A stretch of DNA of 64,000 nt from Datura wrightii (Eukaryota > Streptophyta > Magnoliopsida > Solanales > Solanaceae): NCBI GenBank assembly GCA_035772735.1, contig JASDFA010000001.1, forward strand, positions 55,381,001-55,445,000. Reading direction: 5' to 3'. Within the stretch, counting starts at the first letter, position 1. The number at the start of each line of letters is the position of its first letter. This document shows positions 1 to 11,960 of this stretch, one piece after another. The position numbers and the translations under genes are program-made. Below the pieces are notes generated by a model. The model worked only from the letters and a program-made list of their open reading frames with translations. It had not been told where the DNA came from and did not search any database.

Positions 1-101
1 TTCAGCTTTAGATGTTTAGTATTTGGGATTGTAGTTCTTTTCCCAGCATTTAAGTATGTTTACTGCACATTCGAGGACGAATGTTCCCAAAGTGGAGATA
101 G
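1..101 (+). other. 3' internal end and polypurine tract of upstream element U
   Basis: This is non-coding internal sequence ending in a purine-rich stretch (AAAGTGGAGATAG, 89-101) placed directly before an LTR start. The sentence-like string around 71-100 (TCGAGGACGAATGTTCCC) is of the kind that ends chromovirus internal regions. The rest of U lies outside the window. Confidence 0.7.
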
Positions 102-427
102 TGTAATATCCCCGAAAGTTTCTAAGACTAGACCTTCGATTTGGAAATGTGATCAGCAGAAAGAGTTGGAAAATTTGCTTCAGTACAACTCAACCTACGA
201 GTCATAGGTTGTTTGTACAGGTCATAGGAAAACCCGTGGTTTAGATCAAAGAATTTGTTACCCAGACCATGAGTCCCTATTATGAGTTGTATTTGGGTAC
301 GACCCATGGGTCGGAGTCAAAGTAAGTCCTCGGGGTTAGCAGGTGGTTGACTATATGCGTGATGGTACGGTTTGTAGGATGATATTACAGATCATAGTAG
401 GATTCATGAAAATATTCAGAGGATTGA
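102..427 (+). repeat. LTR start of chromovirus U, cut by insertion of A
   Basis: An LTR begins with TGTAATATCCCCGAAAG immediately after the polypurine tract. It ends at 427, where a second, related LTR start appears. The simplest reading is that element A inserted into the 3' LTR of U. Bases 423-427 (ATTGA) would be the left target duplication; the right copy is not available because A is truncated. Confidence 0.65.
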
Positions 428-2734
428 GGTAATACCCTCGAACTACTTAAGACTAGACTCGGGATTTGAAATGAAGTAGCAAAAAATTTGAGATTTCCTC
501 TCAGAATGACTCATTGTACAGGTCATTGGTGGATATAACGACTCATTCGAGGGCTTGTGGTGAGAATCTACATAATTGAATTTGAAAGTAACGGGTCTCA
601 GATTGACCTGTTGGTCAATGTAACAAGTCATTATATGGGGTTTGTTGGGAGGATGGTCTTGGCCTAAAAGGGTCGACACAAGTCATTAATTTATGAATGC
701 ATGTTGGAAGGAGGAAAAGGAAAGCCTTAACATACCTCTGTGACATTTTATCGAACCTGGCCGAAGCCCACATCAACGACACCATGAACTACTTCCTCAA
801 AGTAGCCCAAGGATGAGTCGTTGAATGGTCCCATTGGAAGGATTCCCAGAAGGTAGGCAGTGGTGAAAACGGATGGTTTCCATGAGTCATTTGAGTTGGG
901 TACGACTCATGGTACCAATTGTGGTAGCATACTTGAGCCCAAAAAGTAGGGTGAAGCAACGAGGGAAGTAACGACTTGTTGGAGCCAACAACGACCTGTG
1001 GTATCGGTCGTTGTCACTGGAAATGCAGTTTTTCTAGGTTTTTCATTAAGGGTGTTTTCATCATCCCTAAGCCCTAAGATCCTAAATACATCATTTTAAG
1101 CTCAGATAGTAGGGTTTTAAGGGTGTTAAACTTATTATATGCCTCACCATTCCCATAAATGAAACTTAGAGTTTTCCTTGGAGATCAAGTTTTAAGAATC
1201 TCTCCAAATTCCCTTCAATTTCCCTTTGGCTTTCAAGAAGGAGTGTTGATCAGATTTTCCAGGTATGTGTGGTCATAAATGAGATTTCCTTTCACTCTCA
1301 TGCCCTAAAATCTTCTCAAATCCATAGATTTTAATTCTAGAATTCAAGATTCATGATCTATGAGGTTTATTCCAATTCTTGTGAAATTCTTAATGATCTA
1401 TCTATGGATCAATTTTTTTCATGTATCAAATCGTGTTTAGTGATATATGGGAAGATTTTATGATTATTTTAAATATAAATTTATAGATTTGAATTTAAAT
1501 CCAATTATGCCGAATCATGCATAATTTATGAAAAGTCAAGTTATGATTTCATTGTGATGTTGATCTTAATTAGCCCGATTATGATTTATGCTTTATAATT
1601 TGAACCCTCTCAAGTATTTTTCATGGATTTATGAAATGTCAAGTTTATACACATTTTACAAGTATGCATGGATTTCATGATTGATGGATTAACGACTCTT
1701 TGCCACTTCATGGGACCTTGTTTATGGCTAAACATGTATTTTAAATGGGGATCAATGATGTTATTATTTATTTGGTTATAAACTTCATGAATGATTTTAC
1801 TATTACTAGACGGACCTTAATATGGATGATTTTGGACCAGTGTTTAGCTAGCATCGAGTTGCCCGGCGTTCAAAGGACTAAGCCGGTGTCTCAGAACTAC
1901 ATGCCACCATAGGTTTATATATATCCAAATATTAACGGATCCCCTTTTCTTAATATTACATACTGCACGTCCCTTGCCTGGCAAGCTTGGAACGGTTCTT
2001 CCCACTTGAGTGAGATAGTTGGAGCATCGTGTAAGGCTCTATCATGATGGTGTCGATTATGACGAGTCCTCCCATTGATCAACATGTTTTTATGCATTGT
2101 TATGTTATGTTACTTTGGCTTAAGTTAAGTTTCTTTAAAGTTTTCCTATGATTATGATTACGAATGAGTTATGAATGATTTGAAAACCTTAAGCCCTCAT
2201 GTTATGTTATGATATTTACTTTACGTTCATGCTTTCCTATTCTTATGTACTCTTATGTATTTTAACTATCCGTTTTACTTACCTTGCATGCTCGGTACAT
2301 TCCATGTACTGATCGCATACTCTATGTTATATCGTTTCATGTTACATGCTCAGATATCCAAGCTCATACTCGCCATTAGCCAGACTCTCGGTATTAGAAT
2401 CTCCCAATATCAGTTGGTGAGTCCTCATATTCCGAGGGCTCTTTATCAATTGTGTTTAGTATTTTCAGTTTCAGATTATAGTGAGTTAGTTGGGGTCTTG
2501 TCGCATCAACTCGTCAGTAATAGAGGCTTTTCAAACATAGCATATATTCAGTTTCAACCTTGTGTTATATATTCAGATGTTATGATATTTTCATGCTTCT
2601 GCTATATTATATATATTATGCTTCCTCTTGATTATGTTGAATTTAGATGTCATGTTCATACCATTGGTTGACTTGGAGCCTCTCGGGGTTCTTTGTCCCG
2701 TGTCTCGCTTCGGGCCTATTTTCTGGTTGTGACT
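428..2734 (+). repeat. 5' LTR of element A
   Basis: The start reads GGTAATACCCTCGAA, one base off the family start TGTAATACC. The end (GTGACT, family GTGACA) lies 3 bp before the primer site. The length of 2,307 bp matches the LTRs of C (2,297) and E (2,347). The first 600 bp hold several copies of ATGACTCAT/ATGAGTCAT-type sites. No ORF inside looks real. Confidence 0.8.
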
Positions 2735-2737
2735 AAC

Positions 2738-2750
2738 TTGGTATCAGAGG
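2738..2750 (+). other. Primer binding site, tRNA-Met type (A)
   Basis: TTGGTATCAGAGG lies just inside the 5' LTR. It differs by one terminal base from the usual initiator-tRNA-Met complement found in Tekay/Del elements. An untranslated leader of about 190 bp follows before gag. Confidence 0.85.
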
Positions 2751-2944
2751 CATTAGTTTTGAAAGTATCCTAGGATGTCTTAAAGAATCATCGAGATGAG
2801 TCTTCTTCATGAGTGTGAAGTGCGCTACACTTATGATGAAGAGGCTACTAGACATTTAGGGAATGTCCCCTTTTTCCTAATCTATGTCGTGTGATGAAAT
2901 GTATCTCTGTCCTTCTAACTTGTGCTATACACGTTTGTAGAATC

Positions 2945-4180
2945 ATGCCTCCTCGCCGAGTTAACGGATGAAGAAATGGAAACAGAAATGGCCACGAGAA
3001 TGGCAACGAAGATGGGCACCAGCAGGCCCCACTAGCCCTAAAGGATCATGTACCCAAGTAGGTTTTCCACGTAGTGTTTAGGGCAGCCCTACAGATGGTA
3101 GCTCGGGCTTTAACCTCTCAAATCAATCAACAGGCAGTAGCACATGTCCCTAAGGATGGGAATGCGGCGACAGCGAGGGTTAGAAATTTTCTGAGGATTA
3201 CCCCTCCGGAGTTCCTTGGGTCGATCGTGGATGAGGATCCACATGAGTTTATTGATGAGGTTCTAAATATCACCTAGATCATGGGGGTGATCAGGGAGGA
3301 CTACGCAGATCTAGCCTCGTATCAGTTGAAAGGGGTTGCACACATTTGGTTCAAGCAATTAAAGGATAGCAGGAAAGTTGAAGCAGGCCGTATTAGCTGG
3401 GATGAGTTTTATGCCGCAATTCTGGATTGATTCTTCCCTCGTGAGATAAGGGAGATTAAAGCAGCTGAGTTTGTGAACCTGAAGCAAGGAAGGATGGCAG
3501 TTCAAGAGTGTGCATTGGAGTTCACTCGCTTGTTCAAGTATGCCCTAGAGATGATGGCTGATTAGAGAGCTCAGGTGGATCGGTTTGTGCATGGAGTAGC
3601 CGACTACCTGGTCAAGCATTGTAGGACCGCTATGCTTCACCAGGAGATTGACTTTCCTCGATTGGTTATGTATGTCTAGTAGATAGAGGCGGTGCATCTG
3701 AGAGAGAGAGGCCAAGGGGGCCAGGATAGACAATTGTGGGTTCTCTCAACAGAGATCGGGAGGCAGACATCGCCTTTAGTCTCATCACAGGTCATTAGCT
3801 CCAGCGCTATTACCGGCCAATGGTCCATCTAAGGCTGCGAGGTGATCAGAGGAGCAGAGCCTCAGGTTCGAGGGACCAGCAGAGTGTGCGGACAGAGCGT
3901 ACCATTCCGGCCTGCGGGAAGTGTGGACAGAGTCATATGGGGAGTTCATGATAGGATAAAATATCTATTTTGGGTGTGGTAGATCTGGACACATGCGTTG
4001 GGAGTGTCCCTTGGCACGACAGGTTGATCGTAGAGGTCGTGCTCAGGCTTCCGGTTCAGCAGCAGCACCAGCACGCCCAACTCAGCAGGGAACGTCCACT
4101 AGTGCAGTGGTAGCCAACACCAGAACAGGTTTTATACCCTTGCATCTCAACAAAAGCCGGAGACTTCACCAGATGTGGTC
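2945..4180 (+). pseudogene. gag: gag of element A, degenerate
   Basis: The frame opens with ATG at 2945 (MPPRRVNG) and meets TGA at codon 9. It continues through the capsid-like core (ITPPEFLGSIVDEDPHEF near 3200, then a GVAHIWFKQ block near 3335), with further stops near 3277, 3428 and 3563 and later frameshifts. The zinc knuckle near 3968-4015 has lost its first cysteine (Tyr in its place), although GHMRWECP remains. The same block order is present in gag of C, E and H. Confidence 0.8.
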
Positions 4181-5191
4181 ACTAGTATTTTATGATTATT
4201 CCACATTGATGTTTATGCATTGTTAGATCCAGGGGCTACTTTATCTTTTGTGATGTCCTATGTCGCTAGTATTTTTAGAGTCAGTCCCGAAATCCTATCG
4301 AAACCCTCCTCAGTCTCTACTCCAGTCGGTGATTCAGGTATAGCTCGATGGGTATACTGAAATTGCCTTGTCAGAGTCCTTCTGAAGGTCACCTCAGCAT
4401 ATTTAGTAGAGCTAGCCATGACAAAATTTACTGTTTTCTTCGACATGGATTGGATGCATGCATGTTATGCCTCAGCAAAGTGTTGAACCTGTGTCGTAGA
4501 CTTCTGATTTCCTGGTGAGCCAATCCTAGAGTGGAAGGGTAATTCAGTTGTGCCTGTAGGTCACTTCATTTCCTACCGTATGGCCAGAAAGATGATTTCT
4601 AAAGGTTGCGTGTACAATCTAGTTAGGGTTAAGGATGCTACATCTGAAACCTCGACTATCTAGTCAGTTCTTGTAGTGTGAATATCCAAAAGTGTTTCTA
4701 GATTATTTACCGGGGATTCCTCCTAAGTGGAAGATCGACTTTGGTATTGACCTTCTTCCCGATACGCAACCTATATCTATTCCTCCCTGCATAATGGCCC
4801 CAGCCAAGTTAAAGGAGGTGAGGGAGTAGTTAAATGATCTCTTAGACAAGGGTTTCATCAGACCTACAAAATCCCCATGAGGTGCACCATTTCTTTTCGT
4901 TCGGAAGAAGGATGGTTCCCTTCGGATGTGTATTGATTATCGACAATTGAACAAGGTCACAATCAAAAATAGGTATCCCCTCCCCAGGATTGATGATTTG
5001 TTTGACCAGTTTTAGGGTTCCAAGTGTTTCTCAAAGATTGACCTCACATCCGAATACCATCAGCTCAGGGTTCGGGAGAGTTACATACCAAAGACAGCCT
5101 TCAGTCTGTATGGCCATTATGTGTTTTTAGTTATGCCTTTTGGTCTAATGAATGATCCTATAGCTTTTATGAATTTGATTAATAGGGTGTC
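4181..5191 (+). pseudogene. pol: Protease and N-terminal RT of element A, degenerate
   Basis: The aspartic protease motif DPGA is at 4226-4237 within LLDPGATLSFV, the form also seen in C. RT follows, recognisable from the conserved PPYRMAP-like entry near 4780, FVRKKDGSLRMCIDYRQLN near 4898-4955, and the MPFGL block near 5132. The RT is cut before the FIDD catalytic box. Many in-frame stops are present. Confidence 0.8.
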
Positions 5192-5756
5192 TGAGGTGCC
5201 ATGATTTTACGTCATTTCGACGCTTAAGACTAAGAAAATATGAAAATTTTGGGTATGTTTATGTAGATATAATGTGTTTTGGTTAAGTGTTGCAGGAAAA
5301 CAAGTTCAGATTGTGAAAAGGGGAAAAATAAGGCTAAGTGTGGACAGCAAAACCAGGTAACTAGTCATCGAGTCATTGGATGACTCATTCCTAGAGTCAT
5401 TGGAAGAAGACAAGTTTAAAGTGCAACCAACCAGTGGTGACCACGAGTTGAAGGAACAACTCGTTAGGTTTGGCAACGAGCCATCATGAATGTCGTGAGG
5501 ATTGAGAGAACAAAAAGATGAAAAATATCTGGGGAGACAACGGAAGACTCAACGAGCTGTAAGGAAACTGGACGACTCATCGTGAGCAGCCAGGAGTATC
5601 TGTCATCAAGACTGTAGGTTTTGAGTGTTAGAAGCTACGAGGGACCTAAGGACGCGTGTTGTGACGTAACGAGTCGTTAGGTGACTCCTTGTCCAGAAGG
5701 AATATTACGCTGAGCACGAGCAGTTTTGCATGCCATGAATAGTTAGGAAAAGGACA
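5192..5756 (+). repeat. Unclassified LTR-like fragment K
   Basis: The fragment begins TGAGGTGCCATGATTTT, like an LTR start, and carries many ACGAGTCGT/TGACTCAT-like words as in chromovirus U3 regions. It has no coding potential. It sits between the truncated RT of A and the truncated integrase of E, so neither edge can be confirmed by a target duplication. It could instead be filler DNA at a deletion junction. Confidence 0.4.
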
Positions 5757-6560
5757 CTCCATGCAACTGAACTAGCTCTCGGATGTATAGTTTGGCATAA
5801 TCCTCCGCTAAATCAGTGGTTTTGACCAGTAGAAAATGAGCGGCTTTGGTCAACCTTTCCACGACCACCCAAATTGAGTCATACTGTCGACGAGTGCGAG
5901 GCAACCCTATGATGAAGTCCATATTAATCTCCTCCCACTTCCAAGTAGGGATATTGATGTCTTGAAGCACATCTCCCGGTCTTTGGTGCTCAACCTTCAC
6001 TTGTTGAAAATTTGGACACTTAGCTACAAATTCTACGATGTCCTTCTTCATGTCATTCCACCAATAGACTTCCTGTAGGTCACGGTATATCTTGGTGGCA
6101 CCAGGGTGTATGGAGTATCTGGAACAGTGAACCTCATGCAACATTCGACTTCTTAAATCATCAATGTCCGGGACACACAAGCGACCCTGATATCGAAGCA
6201 CACCATCTCCCCCTTTGGAGAAGACCTCTACCTTCTGATTTTGAACTGCTTCCTTTAACTTTACTAAAATAGGGTCCTCATCTTGTCTAGCTTTCACATT
6301 AGTCACCAAGGATGATTCTGACCCGTTCTGAACTATAACACCGCCATCATTTGAGTCAACCAAATGAACTCCCAACCTTGCAAGTCGATGCACATCCTGC
6401 ACCAGCTCCTTCCACCCCTCCTCTACATGGGACACACTCTCCATAAAGAGTCTACTAAGTGCATCTACTACAACCTTGGCCTTTCACGGATGGTAAAGGA
6501 CACTCATGTCATAACTCTAGAGTAGCTCCAACCACCTCCTTTGGCATAGGTTTAGATCCT
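5757..6560 (-). pseudogene. pol: Integrase N-terminal half and linker of element E
   Basis: The open stretch 5743-6444 encodes the zinc-binding H-H-C-C region (HEVHCSRYSIHPGATKIY, then a KCPNFQQVK variant that lost the second Cys) and the first catalytic block (INMDFIIGLPRTRRQYDSI). The protein is lost after LHGV, before the second Asp and Glu of the DDE triad. An integrase this short could not be active. Confidence 0.85.
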
Positions 6561-7086
6561 TCTGGGTAAACACATATTATAGGCTCTTTCTGTCCGTGAA
6601 CACATTTACATGGACCTCGTACAAATAATGTCTCCAAATCATCAATGCAAATACCACCGCCGCTAATTCAAGATCATGGGTCGAGTAATTGCTTTCATGC
6701 ACCTTCAGCTTCCTAGAAGCATATGCTATAACCTTGTCATGCTGCATCAATACACAACCAAGACCGATCCTAGAAGCATCGGAATACACTACAAACTCAT
6801 CGATACCCTCGGGTAGGGTTAACAATGGTGTTGAGATGATTCGAGTGTTCAACTCCTGAAAGCTCCTCTCACAAGCCTGCGACCACTGGAATTTCACTTT
6901 CTTTTGGGTCAATTTGGTCAATGGAAATGCAATAGATGAAAATCCCTCAACAAATCTCGGATAATAATCAGCTAAACCAAAAAAGCTCCTGATATCTGAA
7001 GGATTCACCAGTCTAGGCGAATTTTTTAACGCTTCTATCTTCTGAGAGTCCACCTTTATGCTCTCACTTGACACCACATGGCCCAA
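6561..7086 (-). pseudogene. pol: RNase H region of element E
   Basis: This 169-residue open stretch contains the RNase H carboxylates: YSDASRIGLGCVL, HDLELAAVVFAL and FTDRKSL. It also includes the tether block SFFGLADYYPRFVEGFSS. It ends at TAA where a CAA codon is expected. Its start overlaps the RT frame at 7064-7086 because of a frameshift. Confidence 0.8.
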
Positions 7087-7731
7087 AAATGCCAGAGTTT
7101 AACCAAAACACACACTTGCTGAATTTAGCATATAATTGGTGGTCCTTCAGAGTTTGTAGTACCACCCTCAAATGATTAGCATGCTCCTCCTCGCTCCGAG
7201 AATATATTAGGATATCATCAATAAACACGATCACGAACATATCCAGGTATGGCTTGAACACCCTGTTCATCAAATCCATAAAAGTTGTAGAAGCATTCAT
7301 TAGTCCAAAAGACATAACTATAAACTAATAATGACCATACCGCGTCCTGAAGGCTGTCTTTGGGATGTCACTCTCCTGAACACTAAGTTGATCGTATCCA
7401 GAGCTGAGATCTATCTTCGAAAAGCACTTGGCACCCTGAAGCTGTTCAAATAAATCATCGATCCTAGGAAGAGGATACCTGTTCTTGACGGTGACCTTGT
7501 TCAATTACCAATAACCAATATACATACGAAGAGAACCATCCTTCTTTCGGAGAAAGAGAACTGGTGCACCTCATGAGGATTTGCTCGGTCTGATGAATCC
7601 TTATCTAAAAGGTCTTTCAACTGCTCCTTCAACTCCTTTAGTTGGTTGGAGCCATTCTGTAAGGAGGAATAAATATAGGTTGCGTATCGGGAAGAAGGTC
7701 AATACCAAAATCAATCTTCCACTATGAAGGG
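7064..7731 (-). pseudogene. pol: Reverse transcriptase region of element E
   Basis: The palm is visible as MSFGLMNASTTFMDLMNRVF followed by the catalytic box FIDDILIYS near 7200. Upstream blocks (KKDGSLRM near 7520, the LLPD-TQPI entry near 7690) are present but broken by stops and a frameshift. The block ends at 7731 in AAGGG, the target duplication of C, and resumes at 33735. Confidence 0.8.
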
Positions 7732-10028
7732 TGTCATGACCCGAATGTAGAACCGGATCGTAACAAGGGACAAGGAACCCAGAGAGGCCCCACGTCAACC
7801 CCTGACATAAGCATACATATAACTCATATCACTGAAGGTGGAATACTGAACATATGATATAGCAAAAACATAAACGTAACATAATATAGCATGATAAGAG
7901 GAAAGTACTAGACATACATATCAGTTTAGTACTACAAATGGTCTAAAAGCCTCTATCATATCAGATGGGTTGATGGGACAAAATCCCCAACTGACCCAGC
8001 AAAAACTGAAACAAAAGAGAACATCAATGTCTGGACATATAGCCCTCGGAACATGGCAGTCACCAAAAAAAGGCTGATAGTTTACTCTGAGATGAACTAA
8101 TAATGGAAATGATCCTGAGAGTAAGGTTCTGTATCATGAAATGAGACAACATAGAAAGTATACGGTTAGAACGTGGAATGTATGGAGTATGCAAGCTAAG
8201 TAAAACGGGCATTTAAAATATATAAAACTCATAAATGATCATAAGAGTAGGACAACATGCTCATAACATAAATATCGTAACATAATATAAGACTCAAGGT
8301 TTTCAAAACATTCATAATACAATTGTAATCATAATCATAGGAGAAAAGCTTTATTGAACATGAATTGAGCCAATATACAAAATCATAAACTTGCATAAAT
8401 CATGAGGAACAATGGGAGATTCTCTTAACCGACATACCCCATATAAGAACACATGGAGCCCAAATTTTAACCCTAGTCTGGAGGGTGTCCGTACCTTGTC
8501 AAGGGTAGAACCATGAAAGACGTGATCACACATGAGAAGGGCCATTTGGGCCAGGGGATAGTCAGAAGCGAGGTCCCAACATATCCTACGGTGGCACGTA
8601 GTTATGAGATTCAAGGCAGAAGCTAGGCCCTGAACCTACTCGATGTTAAATACTACTCCCAAAGCATATATAGTGCTCATAATATAATATGCATGAGATT
8701 CATGGGGATAGTTAAATCATGATAATCATAAACATACTTTTAAATACATGAACTAGCCATGAAATAAGGCTTGTGAGTCGGCCATAATTATAAATCGTAA
8801 ATCATGAGGTGCAAGCAAACTTGTACATCATACATATACTTAGCAAATCATCAAATCATAATAGGTATTTGAATAAATTCATATTTCAAATAATAAATCA
8901 TAATGGGTTTGTAAATATCAACAATTGAAGTAAATATCATAACTTGATTCATCATGGATAATACATAATTAGGCTAAATTTAGTAGAAATTGAAATCAAT
9001 AATTTTACAACCAAAATAGTTGTAGAATCTGATCAAAATTCATAAAACATGACGTAAATCTCGAAATATGATAACCCATTAGTAAATCCTTAGAATTCCA
9101 CAAAATTCAAGTTAAAACCCCATAAGAATTTTGATCAAATTTCATTAGTAGAGATTGGGCATGGGTGTGAACAAAAACACCCATTCATGACCCTAAATAC
9201 CTGGGTAAGATCAAATTTCAACACTTTTTGAAAGCCCAAGAAAAAATTGATGAAGAAGAGCTTGAGAACTAGCTTGATTACTTTTAAATCTTCCTAACTT
9301 TGCGTGCATGAGAATGAATAGGTTAGGACGGCTTAACCTATCTTAACATACCCAAAAAATATCATAAAACGACGTATATTAGGGCATTAGAGCGCAGGAA
9401 TGATGAAAATACCCATAATGAGAAACCCTGAAAAATCTGCACTGGACGATCTAACAGACGTACCAACGAGTCGTTGGAGGATACCACGACTCATGGTATC
9501 GATCCGTCACCTGCACTATCAAAACCTTGATCTCAATTTCAACCCACGACTCAACAGGACAAGTTGTCCTTCCATCTAACGGGTCGTTGATTCGATCGTT
9601 GTTTGCCCCTTCAGATTCTGCACATCTCCACACAACGAGCCTCACCACGACTCGTCACTTCATCCAACGAGTCGTGGTTTCTTTCCGTTAGGTCCACTGG
9701 AAATTTTACATTTTCCCCTACAATGCCTCGTGACCACGGATCGTTACATCTCACAATGGGTCATGGGATGACCCGTCATATTCCCTAATGCCGCACTCTA
9801 GTACCCACCACAGTTATAAATAGTGAATCATTGTTCCTAACAACGAGTCGTTACATCACCCGTTATTTCCACTGCCACCAAACCTACACTTCCCACAACT
9901 AGATCCAACGGGTCGTTGGTTGGACCAACGATCCATTGGGTCATCCGTCCTGCAACATTTTTTCCAGTTTTCAGTCAACATCCATTTTTGATCCCGAGTC
10001 TAATCTGAGGCACTTTCGGGGTAATACA
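7732..10028 (-). repeat. 3' LTR of element C
   Basis: On the minus strand it starts TGTATTACCCCGAAAG right after the polypurine tract and ends CGGGTCATGACA. It is 2,297 bp and not interrupted. The U3 side (about 9450-9960) is full of short words such as CACGACTCATGG and AACGAGTCGT in both orientations. It aligns along its length with 17923-19658 plus 33180-33734. Confidence 0.9.
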
Positions 10029-10043
10029 ATATCTCCCCCTTGG
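10029..10043 (-). other. Polypurine tract of C and 3' untranslated stretch
   Basis: Read on the minus strand the sequence is CCAAGGGGGAGATAT directly before the LTR start, the expected primer for plus-strand DNA synthesis. Between it and the chromodomain (10044-10338) I see only AT-rich non-coding sequence. Confidence 0.85.
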
Positions 10044-10338
10044 AAAGATTCGTACTCGAATATTGAAAACAAGAAGAAAAACAAAGACATGCAGTCATCA
10101 CACCCAAATACTAATCATTTAAAATGAAAACTAACGAAATGACTATCTCCGATTCATACAACATAGCTGATCTGATTTCATTATTCACATACACATCCAT
10201 ATACATAAAAGAAACTTGAACACATGAACTGGACGCGAAAACTAAATAGAGTTTTAGGGAAAAACGGATACCTCAAGTTGGAACTGAGCCGGTAGAGCAT
10301 AAATATGGGTATCCAGCAATCATATATGCTTCGGCTTA

Positions 10339-10620
10339 CTACGTAGCTCCTTCAACATGCTGATTCCTCCATAACACGGTAACTGAAGCTACTTCTTTAT
10401 TCCTTATCCTTTGAACCTGGTGATCTAATATTTCCACCGGAACCTCCTCATATCTAAGGTTGTCTGTAACACTAGCACTGTCCACCGAGACAACTAGGGC
10501 CGTATCCGCCAAACACTTCTTCAAGAGTGATACACGAAACATAGGATGCACAGAAGATAACTCTGAGGGCAACTCCAACTCATACGCCACTTTGCCAACT
10601 CTTCTCATAATCCTACAGAG
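10339..10620 (-). pseudogene. pol: Integrase C-terminus and chromodomain of C
   Basis: An 89-residue open stretch carries the block HPMFRVSLLKKCL and the chromodomain core beginning YEEVPVEILDHQVQRIR and leading to VLWRNQHVEGAT. Chromodomains after integrase are the hallmark of chromoviruses and are thought to steer integration to heterochromatin by reading histone marks. The frame stops after VEGAT, cutting the last chromodomain helix. Confidence 0.85.
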
Positions 10621-11960
10621 GCCAACATAGCGGGGATTAAGTTTTTATTTCTTCCTAAACTACACCACTCCCTTCATGGGAGATACCTTCAGAAATACCC
10701 AGTCATCGACTTCAAATTCTAATTCTCTTCTTCTCACGTCCGCATAAGACTTTTGGCGACTCTAGGGTGTTTTCAACCTGTCTCTTATTAACTAAACCTT
10801 CTCCATTGCCTCATGAGCCGAGTTTAACCCTATCATAGATTCCTCACCAACCTCAAACCATCCAATGGGTGATCTATATCTCCGCCCATAAATAGCCTCG
10901 AACAGTGTCATCTGGATACTGCAGTGATAGTTATTATTGTAGGCAAACTCGATCAGGGACAAGTGATCATACCAACTACCTTTGAAGTCCATCAGGCATG
11001 CTCCGAATATGTCGTCGAGAGTCTGAATTGTCCGTTCCTCTTGGCCATCCATTTGCTGGTGAAATGTTGTGCTGAGTTTAACCTGAGTACCAAGCCCTTT
11101 TTGAAATAACCTCCAAAATGGAGAGGTAAATTGAGCACCTCTATCTAAAATGATGGATAAGGGCAGTCCATGAAATTGAACTAACTTCCGGATATATAAA
11201 TTGGCATAATCCTGTACTGAGTCTGTGGTTTTGACCAGTAGAAAATGAGCAACTTTGGTTAACCTTTCTACCACCACCCAAATAGAGTCATATTGTCGGC
11301 GAGTACGAGGTAATCCTATTATGAAATCTATGTTAATATCTTCCCACTTTAGAGTGGGAATGCTAATACCCTGAAGTACACCTCCTGGCCTTTGATGCTC
11401 AACCTTTACTTTATGATAGTTCAGGCACTTGGATACGAATTCTGCAATATCCTTCTTCATGTCATTCCACCAATAGATCTCTCGTAAGTCACGTTACATC
11501 TTGGTGGCACTTGGATGGATAGAGTACTTGGATCCATGAGCCTCATGCAACATCCGGCTCCTCAAATCATCAATATCTGGAAAACATAGGTGACCCTAGT
11601 ACCGAAGCACACCATATCCCCTTCAGAGAAGACCTTCACCTTTTGACTTTGAATGGTTTCCTTCAACTTTACCAAAATCGGGTCCTCATCTTGTCTCAAT
11701 TTCACATCAGTCACCAAGGACGATTATGATCCGTTCTGACAACAACACCGCTATTAGTCGAGTCGACCAACGTAACTCCCAACCTTGAGAGTTGATGTAC
11801 ATCTTTCACTAGCTCCTTCTTCCCCTCATTCCACATGGGGCACAGTCTCCGTAGAGAGTCTACTAAGTGCATCCTCTACCACATTAGCCTTACCTGGATG
11901 GTAAAGGACACTTATATCATAGTCCTTGAGTAGTTCCAATCACCTTCTTTGCCTTAGATT
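10621..11960 (-). pseudogene. pol: Integrase of element C
   Basis: The 222-residue stretch 10792-11460 contains the whole catalytic core: Asp in NIDFIIGLPRTRRQYDSI, Asp in LDRGAQFTSPFW and Glu in GQEERTIQTL, followed by AYNNNYHCSIQM. The triad is therefore complete, but the zinc-binding part upstream (11460-11960) has stops and frameshifts and the C-terminal linker at 10621-10791 is broken. Confidence 0.85.

Larger units (their letters stand above)
428..5191 (+). mobile_element. Chromovirus A (Tekay/Del-like), truncated in RT
   Basis: Order on the plus strand: 5' LTR, tRNA-Met primer site, gag, protease, first half of reverse transcriptase. The element stops abruptly after the RT codons for MNLINRV, where fragment K begins. 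RT palm, RNase H, integrase and 3' LTR are missing. The coding part has many stops and frameshifts, so this is an old, dead copy. Confidence 0.85.

Noticed and set aside
2255..2671. 138-codon frame in the LTR of A as a membrane protein gene
   Set aside because: Entirely within the 5' LTR; hydrophobicity reflects T-rich sequence and no start context or homologous frame is kept in the LTRs of C or E.
102..2734. One LTR shared by two elements in tandem (tract on the left, primer site on the right)
   Set aside because: A second LTR start at 428 and a remaining length equal to related LTRs fit insertion of A into the LTR of U better than a tandem recombination product.
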